A DNA stretch of 64,000 bases from CAIWHR01 sp963843595. Lineage in GTDB: Bacteria > Pseudomonadota > Gammaproteobacteria > Burkholderiales > Casimicrobiaceae. The notes beneath the pieces are model-generated. The model was not told where the DNA came from and searched no databases. It saw only the letters and a program-made list of their open reading frames with translations. The DNA is taken from positions 496,001 through 560,000 of the forward strand of contig CAWJLG010000015.1 of assembly GCA_963843595.1 (NCBI GenBank). The letters are read 5' to 3'. How positions within the stretch are numbered: position 1 is the stretch's first letter; every line of letters begins with the position of its first letter. The position numbers and the translations under genes were made by a program. Positions 26,674 to 35,747 of this stretch are shown here, in pieces.

Positions 26674-26689
26674 CGCCAAACCGGGCCGG

Positions 26690-27061
26690 TCAGCTGCGGG
26701 CGACGAGCCAGACGCCGACCACGATGAAGCCGATGCCGAGCCAGCGTGTCAGCGACACCGACTCGCCGAACAGGTAATGCGCGGCGACTGCATTGACCAC
26801 ATAACCAACGGAAAGCAGCGGGTACGCCATCGACACCGGCACGCGCGACAGCCCGACGATCCAGACGAACAGGCTGACGACGTAGCACGCCGCACCGAGG
26901 ATGAATGGCACCTGCGCGCCCATCTTCAGGACGGTGTCGAGCCAGTCCTCGCGGGTCAGCGTGATGACGCCGAGCGCATTGGTGCCGGCCTTGAGCAGGA
27001 GCTGAGCGGCGGCGTTGAGCAGGACGCCGGCCATCAGGAACGCGAAGGCGGTCCAGGTCAT
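26690..27061 (-). CDS. SMR-family flippase subunit, ArnE/ArnF-like
   Basis: 123 residues from ATG 27059-27061 (MTWTAFAFLMAGVLLNAAAQ), overlapping the arnT stop by four bases. Four membrane helices of the EmrE fold; PLLSVGYVVNAVAAHYLFGE contains the family helix-3/4 pattern. ArnE and ArnF together are proposed to flip undecaprenyl-phosphate-L-Ara4N to the periplasm. Only one such gene is present, so it may form a homodimer or pair with a subunit elsewhere. An open frame continues far upstream through arnT and is not coding. Confidence 0.88.
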   Translation of the reverse strand: MTWTAFAFLMAGVLLNAAAQLLLKAGTNALGVITLTREDWLDTVLKMGAQVPFILGAACYVVSLFVWIVGLSRVPVSMAYPLLSVGYVVNAVAAHYLFGESVSLTRWLGIGFIVVGVWLVARS

Positions 27062-28755
27062 TGCCGGCTCACCAGCACGCGGCGATCGTCGCGCGCGAGG
27101 ACGCGCATCGGGATCCCTGCCGAGCGCAGCGCGTCGAAACGATCGGGCGGCATCATTGCGTAGCCCTGCGCGAGGCTGTTCCAGACCGGCGTCCAGGCCG
27201 CGTCGGTCGCGATGCCCTTCGCAGGCTCGGCGTCGAGCCCGAGCGAGAGCTCGTCGCGGAACGCGACCAGCGTGGTCGGTCGGCCGAGATAGAACGGAAC
27301 GGTCTGGTCGTACATGTGAACCTGGTAGAACGGCGCGTTCGCGGCCAGCGGCCCGTTCGCCGCTTGTGCCGCGCGCAGGATATCCCATGCGGAGCGCGTC
27401 GTGCTGAACGCATCGAATCCGGCGGCGGCAAGCTGAACCAGGCACAGCATCGACACCGACAGCGCCGTGACCCCCCAGAACCGTGCCGTCGGCGCTCGGT
27501 CGGCGCGCCGGAACGCGCGCCACGCGACGATGCTGCCGAGCGTCGCGACGAGCAGCCCGCCCTTGAGCCACGGCCCGAACCCGAGAAGCGTCTCGATTGC
27601 CTGCGGGGTGTCGGCAAAGCGTGGGACCAAGCCGTCGTAGCCGGCGATCACGGCCGCGGTGAGTAGGCCCCAGCCCACGGCACCGGCCTGCGTCATTCGG
27701 GCGAGCGTCCCCGCATCGAGGCGGACGAGGAGCCACCCGGTGACGAGCGCCAGCGGCGCGAACATGGGCAGGATGTACGCGGGCAGCTTCGAGCTCGACG
27801 CGCTGAAGAACAGGAAGATGAAGCCCGCCCACACGAGGGCAAAGCGCCCCCACGAGAAGCCGAGCCCGTTCGGTACCGCTTCGCGCCACGCACGCCGGAC
27901 GCCGACGGCAAGAACCAGCAGCCAGGGCAGGCTGCCCACCGCAAGCAACGGCACGAAATACCACCAGGCACCTGTGCGCCGGTGGCCGGGAGAAAGATAT
28001 CGGTCGAAGTGCTCGTAGATGAAAAAGAACTGGAAGAATTCCGGGTTGGCGCGCGAGACGGCCACGAACCAGGGCGCTGCGAGTGCGAGGTAGATGACGA
28101 GGCCCGACCCGATGTGAAGCCGGCGCCACACCGCAAGATCGCGGGTGATGACCGTGTACGCGACCAGGGCGCCCGCCGGCAGCACGAGACCGATCAATCC
28201 CTTCGACAGGGTCGCCCCGGCCATTGCGGCCCAGACCAGCCACATCCATGCGCGCCGCTCGGCGCCCGACGCTTCGTCGCGCTGGGCCACGACGAGCCCG
28301 GCAAGACCGAGGGCCAGAAAGAAGGCGAGCCCGGCGTCGAGCGTGACGATCTGCGCAAGCCCGGCGTGCCACAAGGTTCCGGACAGTGCGAGGCCGCAGA
28401 AGGTCCCCAGAACGGCCCCCCCCAATGCCCACCCCGCGTAGCCGATCGCCACGACCGCGAGGAACCCCGCGAGGGCGGGCCACAGGCGCGCGGCGGCCTC
28501 GTTGATGCCGAACACGCGGAACGCCGCCGCGGTGACCCAGTACTGGAACGGCGGCTTCTCGAAATATTTGAGGTCGTTCAGGCGCGGCGTGATCCAGTCG
28601 CCGGTGGTCACCATCTCGCGCGCGATTTCCGCGTAACGCCCTTCGTCGGGGTGCACCAGCCGGCGGGCGTCGAGATTGACGAACCACAGAAGCGCGATGA
28701 TCGCGAACAGCGTCCACAGAACGGGACGCGACGGCAGGACGGGAGCAGGCGACAT
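27058..28755 (-). CDS. arnT: Lipid A L-Ara4N transferase (GT39 family, ArnT-like)
   Basis: 565 residues from ATG 28753-28755 (MSPAPVLPSRPVLWTLF). Polytopic, with about 12 hydrophobic segments. The GT39 periplasmic-loop motif is present near the N-terminus (RRLVHPDEGRYAEIAREM, with the catalytic Asp-Glu), followed by GDWITPRLNDLKYFEKPPF. ArnT moves L-Ara4N from undecaprenyl phosphate to lipid A in the periplasm and so lowers surface charge and gives polymyxin resistance. First gene of the arn operon. Length is close to E. coli ArnT (about 550). Confidence 0.9.
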   Translation of the reverse strand: MSPAPVLPSRPVLWTLFAIIALLWFVNLDARRLVHPDEGRYAEIAREMVTTGDWITPRLNDLKYFEKPPFQYWVTAAAFRVFGINEAAARLWPALAGFLAVVAIGYAGWALGGAVLGTFCGLALSGTLWHAGLAQIVTLDAGLAFFLALGLAGLVVAQRDEASGAERRAWMWLVWAAMAGATLSKGLIGLVLPAGALVAYTVITRDLAVWRRLHIGSGLVIYLALAAPWFVAVSRANPEFFQFFFIYEHFDRYLSPGHRRTGAWWYFVPLLAVGSLPWLLVLAVGVRRAWREAVPNGLGFSWGRFALVWAGFIFLFFSASSSKLPAYILPMFAPLALVTGWLLVRLDAGTLARMTQAGAVGWGLLTAAVIAGYDGLVPRFADTPQAIETLLGFGPWLKGGLLVATLGSIVAWRAFRRADRAPTARFWGVTALSVSMLCLVQLAAAGFDAFSTTRSAWDILRAAQAANGPLAANAPFYQVHMYDQTVPFYLGRPTTLVAFRDELSLGLDAEPAKGIATDAAWTPVWNSLAQGYAMMPPDRFDALRSAGIPMRVLARDDRRVLVSRQ

Positions 28756-28960
28756 GGCGGAGGATGGATGCGCGTGCCGACCGCGGTCGGCAGCGCGCCC
28801 GGGCGCCGGACGATACGCCGGTGGCATCCGCAATTCTACCGTGATGATCACGGGCCTGCCGCGACGGCGTTCGTTCCGCCGCCGCCGCGCGGTTCGCCGG
28901 CTGCGTGCTAAGCTCGCCGTCGTTTCGCGCTTCCGTCCGCATTCGTCCGGTTCCCGCATC

Positions 28961-29470
28961 GTGTCCGCCGCCGTCGTCACCATCGTCCGCGCGTCCCGCG
29001 ATGAGCTTCCCGTCGTCCAGCGTCTTGCCCACACGATCTGGCATCGTCACTATCCGGGAATCATCACGACCGCCCAGATCGATTACATGCTCGACCGCGG
29101 CTATTCGGAGGCGGCCCTCGAGAAGTTCCTCAAGCTCCCGGGCGCGGGACTGCTGCTCGCCAAGGTCGACGGCGATCCGGTCGGCTTCGCCGCCTACCTG
29201 CCCGCCGGAGAGCCGGCGACGATGAAGCTCGACAAGCTGTACGTGCTGCAGGAGCACCATGGCCGGGGTCTCGGCCGCAGGCTCATCGACGCCGTGGCAG
29301 CGGCGTCGCGCGAACTCGGCATCGCCGCGGTGATCCTCAACGTCAACAAGCAGAATGCGACCGCGATTCGCGCCTACGCGCGCTGCGGGTTCGCGATTCG
29401 CGACGCCGTCGTCGTCGACATCGGCGAAGGTCACGTGATGGACGACTACGTGATGACGCTGGCACTCTGA
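28961..29470 (+). CDS. GNAT family N-acetyltransferase
   Basis: 169 residues from GTG 28961 (MSAAVVTIVRASRDELP). An upstream frame to 28676 lacks similarity and overlaps arnT. The acetyl-CoA-binding motif A is clear: KLYVLQEHHGRGLGRRLIDAV (Q/R-x2-G-x-G/A). It is followed by ILNVNKQNATAIRAYARCGF, the motif-B region. The acceptor substrate is unknown. Divergent from arnT and 11 bases before cysS. Confidence 0.82.
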   Translation: MSAAVVTIVRASRDELPVVQRLAHTIWHRHYPGIITTAQIDYMLDRGYSEAALEKFLKLPGAGLLLAKVDGDPVGFAAYLPAGEPATMKLDKLYVLQEHHGRGLGRRLIDAVAAASRELGIAAVILNVNKQNATAIRAYARCGFAIRDAVVVDIGEGHVMDDYVMTLAL

Positions 29471-29481
29471 CGGGAACTCCG

Positions 29482-30901
29482 ATGCCGATCCCGCTTTCCC
29501 TCTACGACAACTTCACGCGCACGCTGCGCCCGTTCGAGCCGCTGCAGCCGGCCGGCGAGGTCGGTCTCTATACCTGCGGGCCAACGGTCTACGACTACCA
29601 GCACATCGGCAACTACCGGACGTTCATGTTCGAGGACGTGCTGAAGCGCGTCCTCGCCTGGAACGGGTACCGCGTGCGGCACGTGATGAACATCACCGAC
29701 GTCGGCCACCTGACCTCCGACGCGGACACCGGCGAAGACAAGATGGAGAAGGGCGCACGGCGGACCGGCAAGACCGCCTGGGAGATCGCGCAGCTCTATA
29801 CCGACGCGTTCCTCGCCGACCTCAAGGTGCTCAACATTCTCGACGCCACGGTGCTGTGCCGGGCGACCGATCACATTCGCGAGCAGATCGCCTTCATCGC
29901 CGACATCGAGAAGAACGGCTACGCGTACCGGACGTCGGACGGCATCTATTTCGACACGGCGAAGCAGGCCGACTACGGCTACCTCGCGCGCCTGGACGTC
30001 AAGGGCCTCGAGGCGGGCAAGCGTGTCGATCTGGGGGAAAAGCGGAGCCCGACCGATTTCGCGCTGTGGAAGTTCTCGCCGCCCGGCGAGCAGCGGCAGA
30101 TGGAATGGGACAGTCCGTGGGGGCGCGGCTTTCCGGGCTGGCACATCGAGTGCTCGGCCATGGCGCAGAAGTATCTGGGCGACTATTTCGACATCCACTG
30201 CGGCGGCGAGGATCACATTCCGGTCCACCACACCAACGAGATCGCCCAGACCGAGGCGCGCGTCGGGACGCGGCTCGCCAACTTCTGGCTGCACGGCTAC
30301 TTCCTGCTCTCCAACGACGCGAAGATGGCGAAGTCGGCCGGCGAGTTCCTGCGCGTGGCTTCGCTCGTGGACCGCGGCTACGACCCGCTGGCGTATCGGT
30401 ACCTGTGTCTCACCGCGCACTACCGCGGCCAGCTCAACTTCACGTGGGATGCGCTCGATGCGGCGGCCACCGCGCTCGATCGCATGCGCCACGGGGTCCA
30501 CGCCATGCGCGACGCCGGGGCCGCCGCTTCCGGACCCGAAGCTCGTCGAGCGCTTCACCGCCGAGATCAACGACGACCTCAACGTGCCGCGTGCGCTGGC
30601 CATCGCGTGGGAGGCGCTGCGCGGCGACCTGCCGCCGGCGGTCAAGCGCGCGACGCTGCTCAAGTTCGACGACGTCTTCGGTCTCGGTCTCGCCGCGTGG
30701 GAGCCGAAGCGCATCGACGCGCCGGCAGGCGTGCGGGCGCTCGCCGACGCGCGCGCAGCCGCCCGCAAGGCGAAGCAGTGGGCCGACGCCGACCGGCTGC
30801 GGGCGGAGCTGGCGGCGGCCGGCTGGGAGATGGAAGACCGGGCGGACGGCTACGTACTGAAGAAGCGCGCGCCGGACCGCGCCCCTGTGGAGCCCCGATG
30901 A
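29482..30901 (+). CDS. cysS: Cysteinyl-tRNA synthetase, one frameshift near residue 350
   Basis: Class I aminoacyl-tRNA synthetase that charges tRNA-Cys. Motifs: LYTCGPTVYDYQHIGNYRT (HIGH-type signature and Cys-zinc ligand), FPGWHIECSAM (zinc ligands), and KMAKSAGEF (KMSKS). The first frame runs to about 30530. There an extra C (TCCGGAC where TCGGAC fits) shifts it, and the protein resumes as DPKLVERFTAEINDDLNVPRA and continues to TGA 30899-30901, about 473 residues in total. Since this gene is essential and normally single copy, the break is most likely a sequence error. The uncorrected frame fuses the N-terminal part to the next gene. Confidence 0.93.
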
Positions 30902-31911
30902 AACTCGCCACGCTGAAGAACGGCACCCGCGACGGCCAGCTCGTCGTCGTCGCGCGCGACCTCGCGCGTTGCGTGGCCGTGCCCGAGATCGCGCGCACGC
31001 TGCAGGCGGCACTCGACGCCTGGGATTCCGCGGCGCCGTCGCTCGACACGATCGCCGCGGAGCTCAATGCCGGGCGGATGCCCGACGCGATGCCCTTCGA
31101 TCCGAAATCGGCGATGGCGCCGCTGCCGCGCGCCTACCAGTGGGCCGACGGCTCGGCCTACGTGAATCACGTCGAGCTGGTGCGCAGGGCGCGCGGCGCC
31201 ACGATGCCGCCCGAGTTCTGGACGGATCCGCTGATGTACCAGGGCGCCTCGGACCACATGCTCGGCGCGTGCGACGACATCGTGCTTGCCGACGAGGCCT
31301 GGGGAATCGACTTCGAGGGCGAGGTCGCCGTCGTCACCGGCGATGTGCCGATGGGCACCCGACCGGCCGAAGCGGGCCGGTACATCCGGCTGCTGATGCT
31401 GGTCAACGACGTGAGCCTGCGCAACCTGATCCCGGCCGAGCTCGCCAAGGGCTTCGGCTTCGTCCAGTCGAAGCCGGCGAGCAGCTTCTCGCCGGTGGCG
31501 GTGACGCCCGACGAGCTCGGTCCGGCGTGGCGCGACGGCAAGGTTCACCTGCCCCTCTTGTCACACCTCAACGGCGTCCTGTTCGGCCGGCCGGACGCCG
31601 GCGTCGACATGACCTTCAATTTCCCGACGCTGATCGCGCACGTCGCGAAGACGCGCGAGCTCGAGGCGGGCAGCATCGTCGGCTCGGGCACGGTCTCGAA
31701 CAAGGAGAACGGCGGGCCGGGCCGGCCGGCGGCCGTCGGCGGCATCGGCTATTCGTGCATCGCCGAGCAACGCACGATCGAGACGATCCAGGGCGGCAAG
31801 CCGATGACGCCCTTCATGCGTTTCGGCGATCGCGTTCGGATCGAGATGCGGGACGCCGACGGCCGCACGGTGTTCGGGGCGATCGACCAGTCGGTCCGGC
31901 GTCCCGCCTGA
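30898..31911 (+). CDS. Fumarylacetoacetate hydrolase family protein
   Basis: 337 residues from ATG 30898, overlapping the corrected cysS stop (ATGA). The catalytic metal carboxylates appear in YQGASDHML and IDFEGEVAVVTGDVPMGT, with a late family motif GSGTVSNKENGGPGRPAAVGGIGY. FAH-fold enzymes cleave C-C bonds in fumarylacetoacetate or related 2-oxo acids, or act as oxaloacetate decarboxylases. The length and the KLATLKNGTRDG start fit the fumarylacetoacetase-like bacterial group. Substrate not determinable from the neighbours. Confidence 0.88.
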   Translation: MKLATLKNGTRDGQLVVVARDLARCVAVPEIARTLQAALDAWDSAAPSLDTIAAELNAGRMPDAMPFDPKSAMAPLPRAYQWADGSAYVNHVELVRRARGATMPPEFWTDPLMYQGASDHMLGACDDIVLADEAWGIDFEGEVAVVTGDVPMGTRPAEAGRYIRLLMLVNDVSLRNLIPAELAKGFGFVQSKPASSFSPVAVTPDELGPAWRDGKVHLPLLSHLNGVLFGRPDAGVDMTFNFPTLIAHVAKTRELEAGSIVGSGTVSNKENGGPGRPAAVGGIGYSCIAEQRTIETIQGGKPMTPFMRFGDRVRIEMRDADGRTVFGAIDQSVRRPA

Positions 31912-32043
31912 GCGTCGCTCGGGCGGGGCCACCCCCGCGCGCCTGCCGACCGCAGATTCGCCGCCCGGCGCCCGGTCGGCAATTCATTTCGTCGCCCGAC
32001 GGACAGCTTCGCTCCGCGAATCGCCAGGTCTGTCGCGTGCCGG

Positions 32044-32072
32044 TTGAGGGTGGCCCGCGCCCCGCCTAGGAT
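32044..32072 (+). promoter_or_regulatory. Predicted promoter upstream of the small protein at 32177
   Basis: TTGAGG (32044-32049), 17-base spacer, TAGGAT (32067-32072), about 100 bases before the start codon. The 265-base gap from 31912 also contains an 8-bp inverted repeat, GCCGACCG/CGGTCGGC, around 31946-31980. Confidence 0.4.
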
Positions 32073-32176
32073 GCAGCCTGACCGCAACGGGCGCACCCGC
32101 GGACGATCCTGAATCCGGATTCCCGGGTCGGCGCATCCAACGACCGTACACCACGAAACCGAGCGAGGAGTCCGCC

Positions 32177-32440
32177 ATGAACCGCTACCCACCGTCGAGG
32201 CACCACCCGGCGTTTGCCGTCGTCGCTCTTGCCCTTACCGCGCTCACGATCGCACTGACGGTGATCCTGCCAGCCAATAGCGTACCTGCGGGCCGGATGC
32301 CGGCCGTCATGGCGGGCGAGCCGTACCCCACCGAAGTCGTCATCAGCCCCGCGCGGATCGATGTCGTTGCCGTGCGCGAGGCGAAGGTGGCGGACGGAGA
32401 GGTTCGCGTCGCTCCGGCGAAGGGTGGTCGGCCCGGCTGA
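32177..32440 (+). CDS. Small single-pass membrane or secreted protein, unknown function
   Basis: 87 residues with GAGGAG directly upstream (32165-32170). One hydrophobic segment (about residues 12-32, FAVVALALTALTIALTVIL) is followed by a hydrophilic tail with GEPYPTEVVISPARIDVVAVRE. It could be an uncleaved signal anchor. Not recognised. It has its own predicted promoter and a downstream hairpin, which supports a real gene despite the short length. Confidence 0.6.
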   Translation: MNRYPPSRHHPAFAVVALALTALTIALTVILPANSVPAGRMPAVMAGEPYPTEVVISPARIDVVAVREAKVADGEVRVAPAKGGRPG

Positions 32441-32493
32441 CGGCAACCCTCGTTCCCCCGCCGTCGCGGCACTCCCACGGCGGACGATTGCAG

Positions 32494-32522
32494 AAGGGCC
32501 GGGCGTCACGCGTCCGGCCCTT
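32494..32522. terminator. Hairpin between converging genes
   Basis: AAGGGCCGG (32494-32502) and CCGGCCCTT (32514-32522) form a 9-bp stem with an 11-base loop between the small protein (ends 32440) and the adenosyltransferase gene (ends 32563, other strand). The symmetric AA/TT ends could serve both directions. Confidence 0.55.
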
Positions 32523-32562
32523 CGCACTTGCGGCGACCGATACGTCACCCATGCGCGGTCGC

Positions 32563-33123
32563 TCAGGCGCCCGGCGTCTTGCGGTCTTTCTGCCAGAGCA
32601 CGTCGTCGCGTCCCGCGGCACGATTGAGCGTGCGCGCGAGCACGAACAGCAGATCCGAAAGACGGTTGAGATACCGGCGGGCGGTGTCGCCTACGGTCTC
32701 GGCGGCCGCCAGGTGGACGAGGGCCCGCTCCGCGCGGCGGCAGACCGTGCGTCCGACGTGGGCGAGCGCCGCGGAGCGCGCCCCGCCGGGCAGGATGAAC
32801 TCCTTCAGCGGCGCGAGATCGGCGTTGAACCGCTCGACGTCGGTTTCCACGCGGGCGACGTGGTCGTCGGTGACCGCCTGGTAGCCGGGCACCGACAGTT
32901 CGCCACCCAGGTCGAACAGATCGTGCTGGATTCGCGTCAGGCATTCCCGGATCGCCGGCGGGATGTCCTCCGCGAGCAGCACCCCCAGCGTCGAATTGAG
33001 TTCGTCGACCTCGCCGATGGCCGCGATCCGCGCGGAGTCCTTGCCTACCCGTGTGCCGTCGCCCAAGCCGGTCGTTCCGGCATCGCCGGTGCGGGTGACG
33101 ATCTTCGACAGTCGGTGTCCCAT
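32563..33123 (-). CDS. Cob(I)yrinic acid a,c-diamide adenosyltransferase, PduO type
   Basis: 186 residues from ATG 33121-33123 (MGHRLSKIVTRTGDAGTTGLGDGTRVGKDSARI). The ATP-binding TRTGDAGTTGLGDG loop and the C-terminal NRLSDLLFVLARTLNR are PduO/MMAB signatures. It adenosylates cobalamin to AdoCbl for mutases such as methylmalonyl-CoA mutase. The frame is open upstream to 33468 through the antisense of the acyl-CoA synthetase but lacks family match. Confidence 0.93.
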   Translation of the reverse strand: MGHRLSKIVTRTGDAGTTGLGDGTRVGKDSARIAAIGEVDELNSTLGVLLAEDIPPAIRECLTRIQHDLFDLGGELSVPGYQAVTDDHVARVETDVERFNADLAPLKEFILPGGARSAALAHVGRTVCRRAERALVHLAAAETVGDTARRYLNRLSDLLFVLARTLNRAAGRDDVLWQKDRKTPGA

Positions 33124-33299
33124 GGTCGCGGGGCAGGATACGAGATGCGTGCGCCCGGGGCAAGGGCGACGCGAGGCGACGAGCAGACGGCCCGCGCGGT
33201 GGGCGCGAAGACGCCGCGCGGGCTTAAGTCCGCGGCACCGGCGCAGTATGATCGCGGTTCCGGGCCGATCTCCGGCGCCGGTCACCCGCAAGAGCGCCC

Positions 33300-34940
33300 A
33301 TGGCCCGCCCGACCCCCTACGACGTCGATCTCGACCGCAATCCCGCCAATTACACGCCGCTGACGCCGCTGTCGCTGATCGCGCGCACTGCGTACACGTA
33401 TCCCCGCCAGCTCGCCGTCGTCCACGGCGAGCGGCGCTACACGTGGGCGGATACCTATGCGCGGTCACGCCGGCTCGCGTCCGCGCTTGCCGGCGCGGGC
33501 ATCGGCGTTGGCGACACGGTCGCGGCGATGCTCGCGAACACGCCCGAGATGGTCGAGGCGCATTTCGGTGTCCCGATGACCGGCGGCGTGCTCAACACGC
33601 TGAACACGCGCCTGGATGCCGAGGCGATCGCGTTCATGCTGCAGCATGGCGAGGCGAAGGTGCTGCTGACCGACACCGAGTTCGCGCCGACGATCGAGAA
33701 GGCGCTCTCGCTCGTGCCGGTCCGGCCGATGGTGATCGACATCGACGATTCCGCCGGGCCGGGCGGCAAACGCCTGGGGACGACCGATTACGAGATGTTC
33801 ATCGCCGGCGGCGACCCGGCGTACGACTGGAAGCACCCCGCCGACGAGTGGAACGCGATCGCGCTCAACTACACCTCGGGAACGACGGGCAACCCGAAAG
33901 GCGTCGTCTACCACCACCGCGGCGCCTATCTCAACGCGCTTTCGAACATCATCGACTGGGGAATGCCGCGTCACGCGGTCTACCTGTGGACGCTGCCGAT
34001 GTTCCACTGCAACGGCTGGTGCTTTCCCTGGACGATGGCGGCGAATGCAGGCGTCAACGTCTGCCTGCGCAAGGTCGAGCCGAAGGCGATCTTCGACGCG
34101 ATCCGCCGGCACAAGGTCACCCACTACTGCGGGGCGCCGATCGTGCACCTGGCGCTGATCAACGCGCCGGCGGAGATGAAGCAGGGGATCGATCAGGTGG
34201 TGCATTGCCTCGTGGCGGGCGCCGCGCCGCCGGCGGCGGTGATCGAAGGCATGGAACGAATGGGCTTCGACATCACCCATGTGTACGGGCTCACCGAGAC
34301 GTACGGACCCGCGGCCGTGTGCGCCAAGCACGACGCGTGGAACGCGCTCGACATCGGCGCGCGGACCGAGCGCAACGGCCGGCAGGGGGTGCGCTACACC
34401 TTCGAGGAGGGAATGACGGTGATGGACCCGGAGACCATGACGCCGGTGCCCTGGGATGGCGAGACCATGGGCGAGATCATGTTCCGCGGCAATATCACGA
34501 TGAAGGGCTATCTCAAGAACCCGAAGTCCTCGGCCGAGGCCTTCGCCGGCGGGTGGTTCCATTCCGGCGATCTCGCGGTGATGCAGCCGGACGGCTACGT
34601 GAAGATCAAGGACCGTAGCAAGGACATCATCATCTCCGGCGGCGAGAACATCAGCTCGCTCGAAGTCGAGGACACGCTGTACCGGCACCCGGCCGTGCTG
34701 GCGGCCGCCGTCGTCGCCCAGCCCGATCCGAAGTGGGGCGAGACGCCCTGCGCGTTCGTCGAGCTGAAGCCGGGTGCGGCGACCACCGAGGCCGAGCTCA
34801 TCGCGCACTGCCAGCAGCATCTGGCGCGGTTCAAGGCGCCCAAGAAGGTGCTCTTCGGCGAGCTGCCCAAGACGTCGACCGGCAAGATCCAGAAGTTCGT
34901 GCTGCGTGACCGGGCGAAGTCCGCGCGCGCGATCGAATAG
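33300..34940 (+). CDS. AMP-dependent acyl-CoA synthetase
   Basis: 546 residues, ANL superfamily. The P-loop is LNYTSGTTGNPKGVVYHHRG (about residue 190); GLTETYGPA and the hinge GWFHSGDLAVMQPDGYVKIKD follow, with the C-terminal catalytic lysine in TSTGKIQKF. The sequence most resembles the medium-chain/DmdB-like group that activates short or branched acyl groups. Nine bases before an enoyl-CoA hydratase gene, with which it probably forms a beta-oxidation-type operon. Confidence 0.9.
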   Translation: MARPTPYDVDLDRNPANYTPLTPLSLIARTAYTYPRQLAVVHGERRYTWADTYARSRRLASALAGAGIGVGDTVAAMLANTPEMVEAHFGVPMTGGVLNTLNTRLDAEAIAFMLQHGEAKVLLTDTEFAPTIEKALSLVPVRPMVIDIDDSAGPGGKRLGTTDYEMFIAGGDPAYDWKHPADEWNAIALNYTSGTTGNPKGVVYHHRGAYLNALSNIIDWGMPRHAVYLWTLPMFHCNGWCFPWTMAANAGVNVCLRKVEPKAIFDAIRRHKVTHYCGAPIVHLALINAPAEMKQGIDQVVHCLVAGAAPPAAVIEGMERMGFDITHVYGLTETYGPAAVCAKHDAWNALDIGARTERNGRQGVRYTFEEGMTVMDPETMTPVPWDGETMGEIMFRGNITMKGYLKNPKSSAEAFAGGWFHSGDLAVMQPDGYVKIKDRSKDIIISGGENISSLEVEDTLYRHPAVLAAAVVAQPDPKWGETPCAFVELKPGAATTEAELIAHCQQHLARFKAPKKVLFGELPKTSTGKIQKFVLRDRAKSARAIE

Positions 34941-34949
34941 GAGGCTCCC

Positions 34950-35747
34950 ATGAACGCCCCACACGACGCCGCTGTGCAGCCGCTGGTCCTGCGCACCGAC
35001 CGCGGCGGCATTGCCACGCTGGCGCTCAACCGGCCGGCGCAGTTCAACGCGATCAACGGCGCGATGCTGACCGAAATGCAGGCGGCGCTCGACGCGATCG
35101 CCGTCGATCCGACGATCCGCATCGTCGTCATCGCCGGCGCCGGTCGGGCATTCTGCCCGGGCCACGACCTCAAGGAAATGCTGGCGAATTCGACCGAGGC
35201 TTTCATTGGCGACCTGTTCCGCCGTTGCTGCGACGTGATGCTGACGCTGCAGCGGATTCCGCAACCGGTGATCGCCAAGGTGCACGGCATCGCGACCGCG
35301 GCCGGCTGCCAGATCGTCGCCGCCTGCGACCTCGCGGTGGCCGAGGAGGGCGCCCGGTTCGCGACCTCGGGCATCAATTTCGGGCTGTTCTGCGCGACGC
35401 CCGGCGTGCCGGTGTCGCGCAACATCTCGCAGAAGCGCGCGTTCGAGATGCTGATGACCGGCGAATTCGTCGACGCCGCGACGGCGCTCGATTGGGGGCT
35501 GGTCAACCGGGTGGCGCCGGCGGAGCGTCTCGACGCCGAGGTCGATGCGCTGGCGCGGCAAATGATGGACAAGCCGCGCGCGGTGGTTGCCGCGGGCAAG
35601 CGCTTCTTCTACGACCAGCTCGAGCGCAAGCTCGAAAACGCCTATGCGGTGGCCAGTGCCGAGATCACCCGCAGCATGCTGGCCGACGACGCACAGGAGG
35701 GCGTGGCCGCGTTCGTCGAGAAGCGCAAGCCGCGCTGGGAGTCGTGA
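34950..35747 (+). CDS. Enoyl-CoA hydratase/isomerase family protein
   Basis: 265 residues; GGAGG lies just before ATG 34950. Crotonase fold with the oxyanion-hole segments GAGRAFCPGHDLKEM and HGIATAAGCQIVAACDLAVA. The usual catalytic Glu of the second motif is not evident (ATSGINFGLFCATPG), so it may have a different crotonase activity, as in the ECHDC3-like branch. Its partner is the acyl-CoA synthetase upstream. Confidence 0.88.
   Translation: MNAPHDAAVQPLVLRTDRGGIATLALNRPAQFNAINGAMLTEMQAALDAIAVDPTIRIVVIAGAGRAFCPGHDLKEMLANSTEAFIGDLFRRCCDVMLTLQRIPQPVIAKVHGIATAAGCQIVAACDLAVAEEGARFATSGINFGLFCATPGVPVSRNISQKRAFEMLMTGEFVDAATALDWGLVNRVAPAERLDAEVDALARQMMDKPRAVVAAGKRFFYDQLERKLENAYAVASAEITRSMLADDAQEGVAAFVEKRKPRWES

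Noticed and set aside
26690..29434. 914-residue ORF appearing to fuse ArnT antisense-frame sequence with the SMR protein
   Set aside because: Only the last 123 codons match a family; the rest is an out-of-frame reading of arnT.
30500..30560. Programmed ribosomal frameshift in cysS
   Set aside because: No slippery heptamer or stimulatory structure is apparent and no CysS is known to need one; an indel is simpler, especially with similar breaks elsewhere.
29482..31911. A genuine 809-residue CysS-FAA hydrolase fusion protein
   Set aside because: The fusion depends on the frame break at 30530; correcting it restores a normal CysS end and a separate FAA gene with ATGA overlap.
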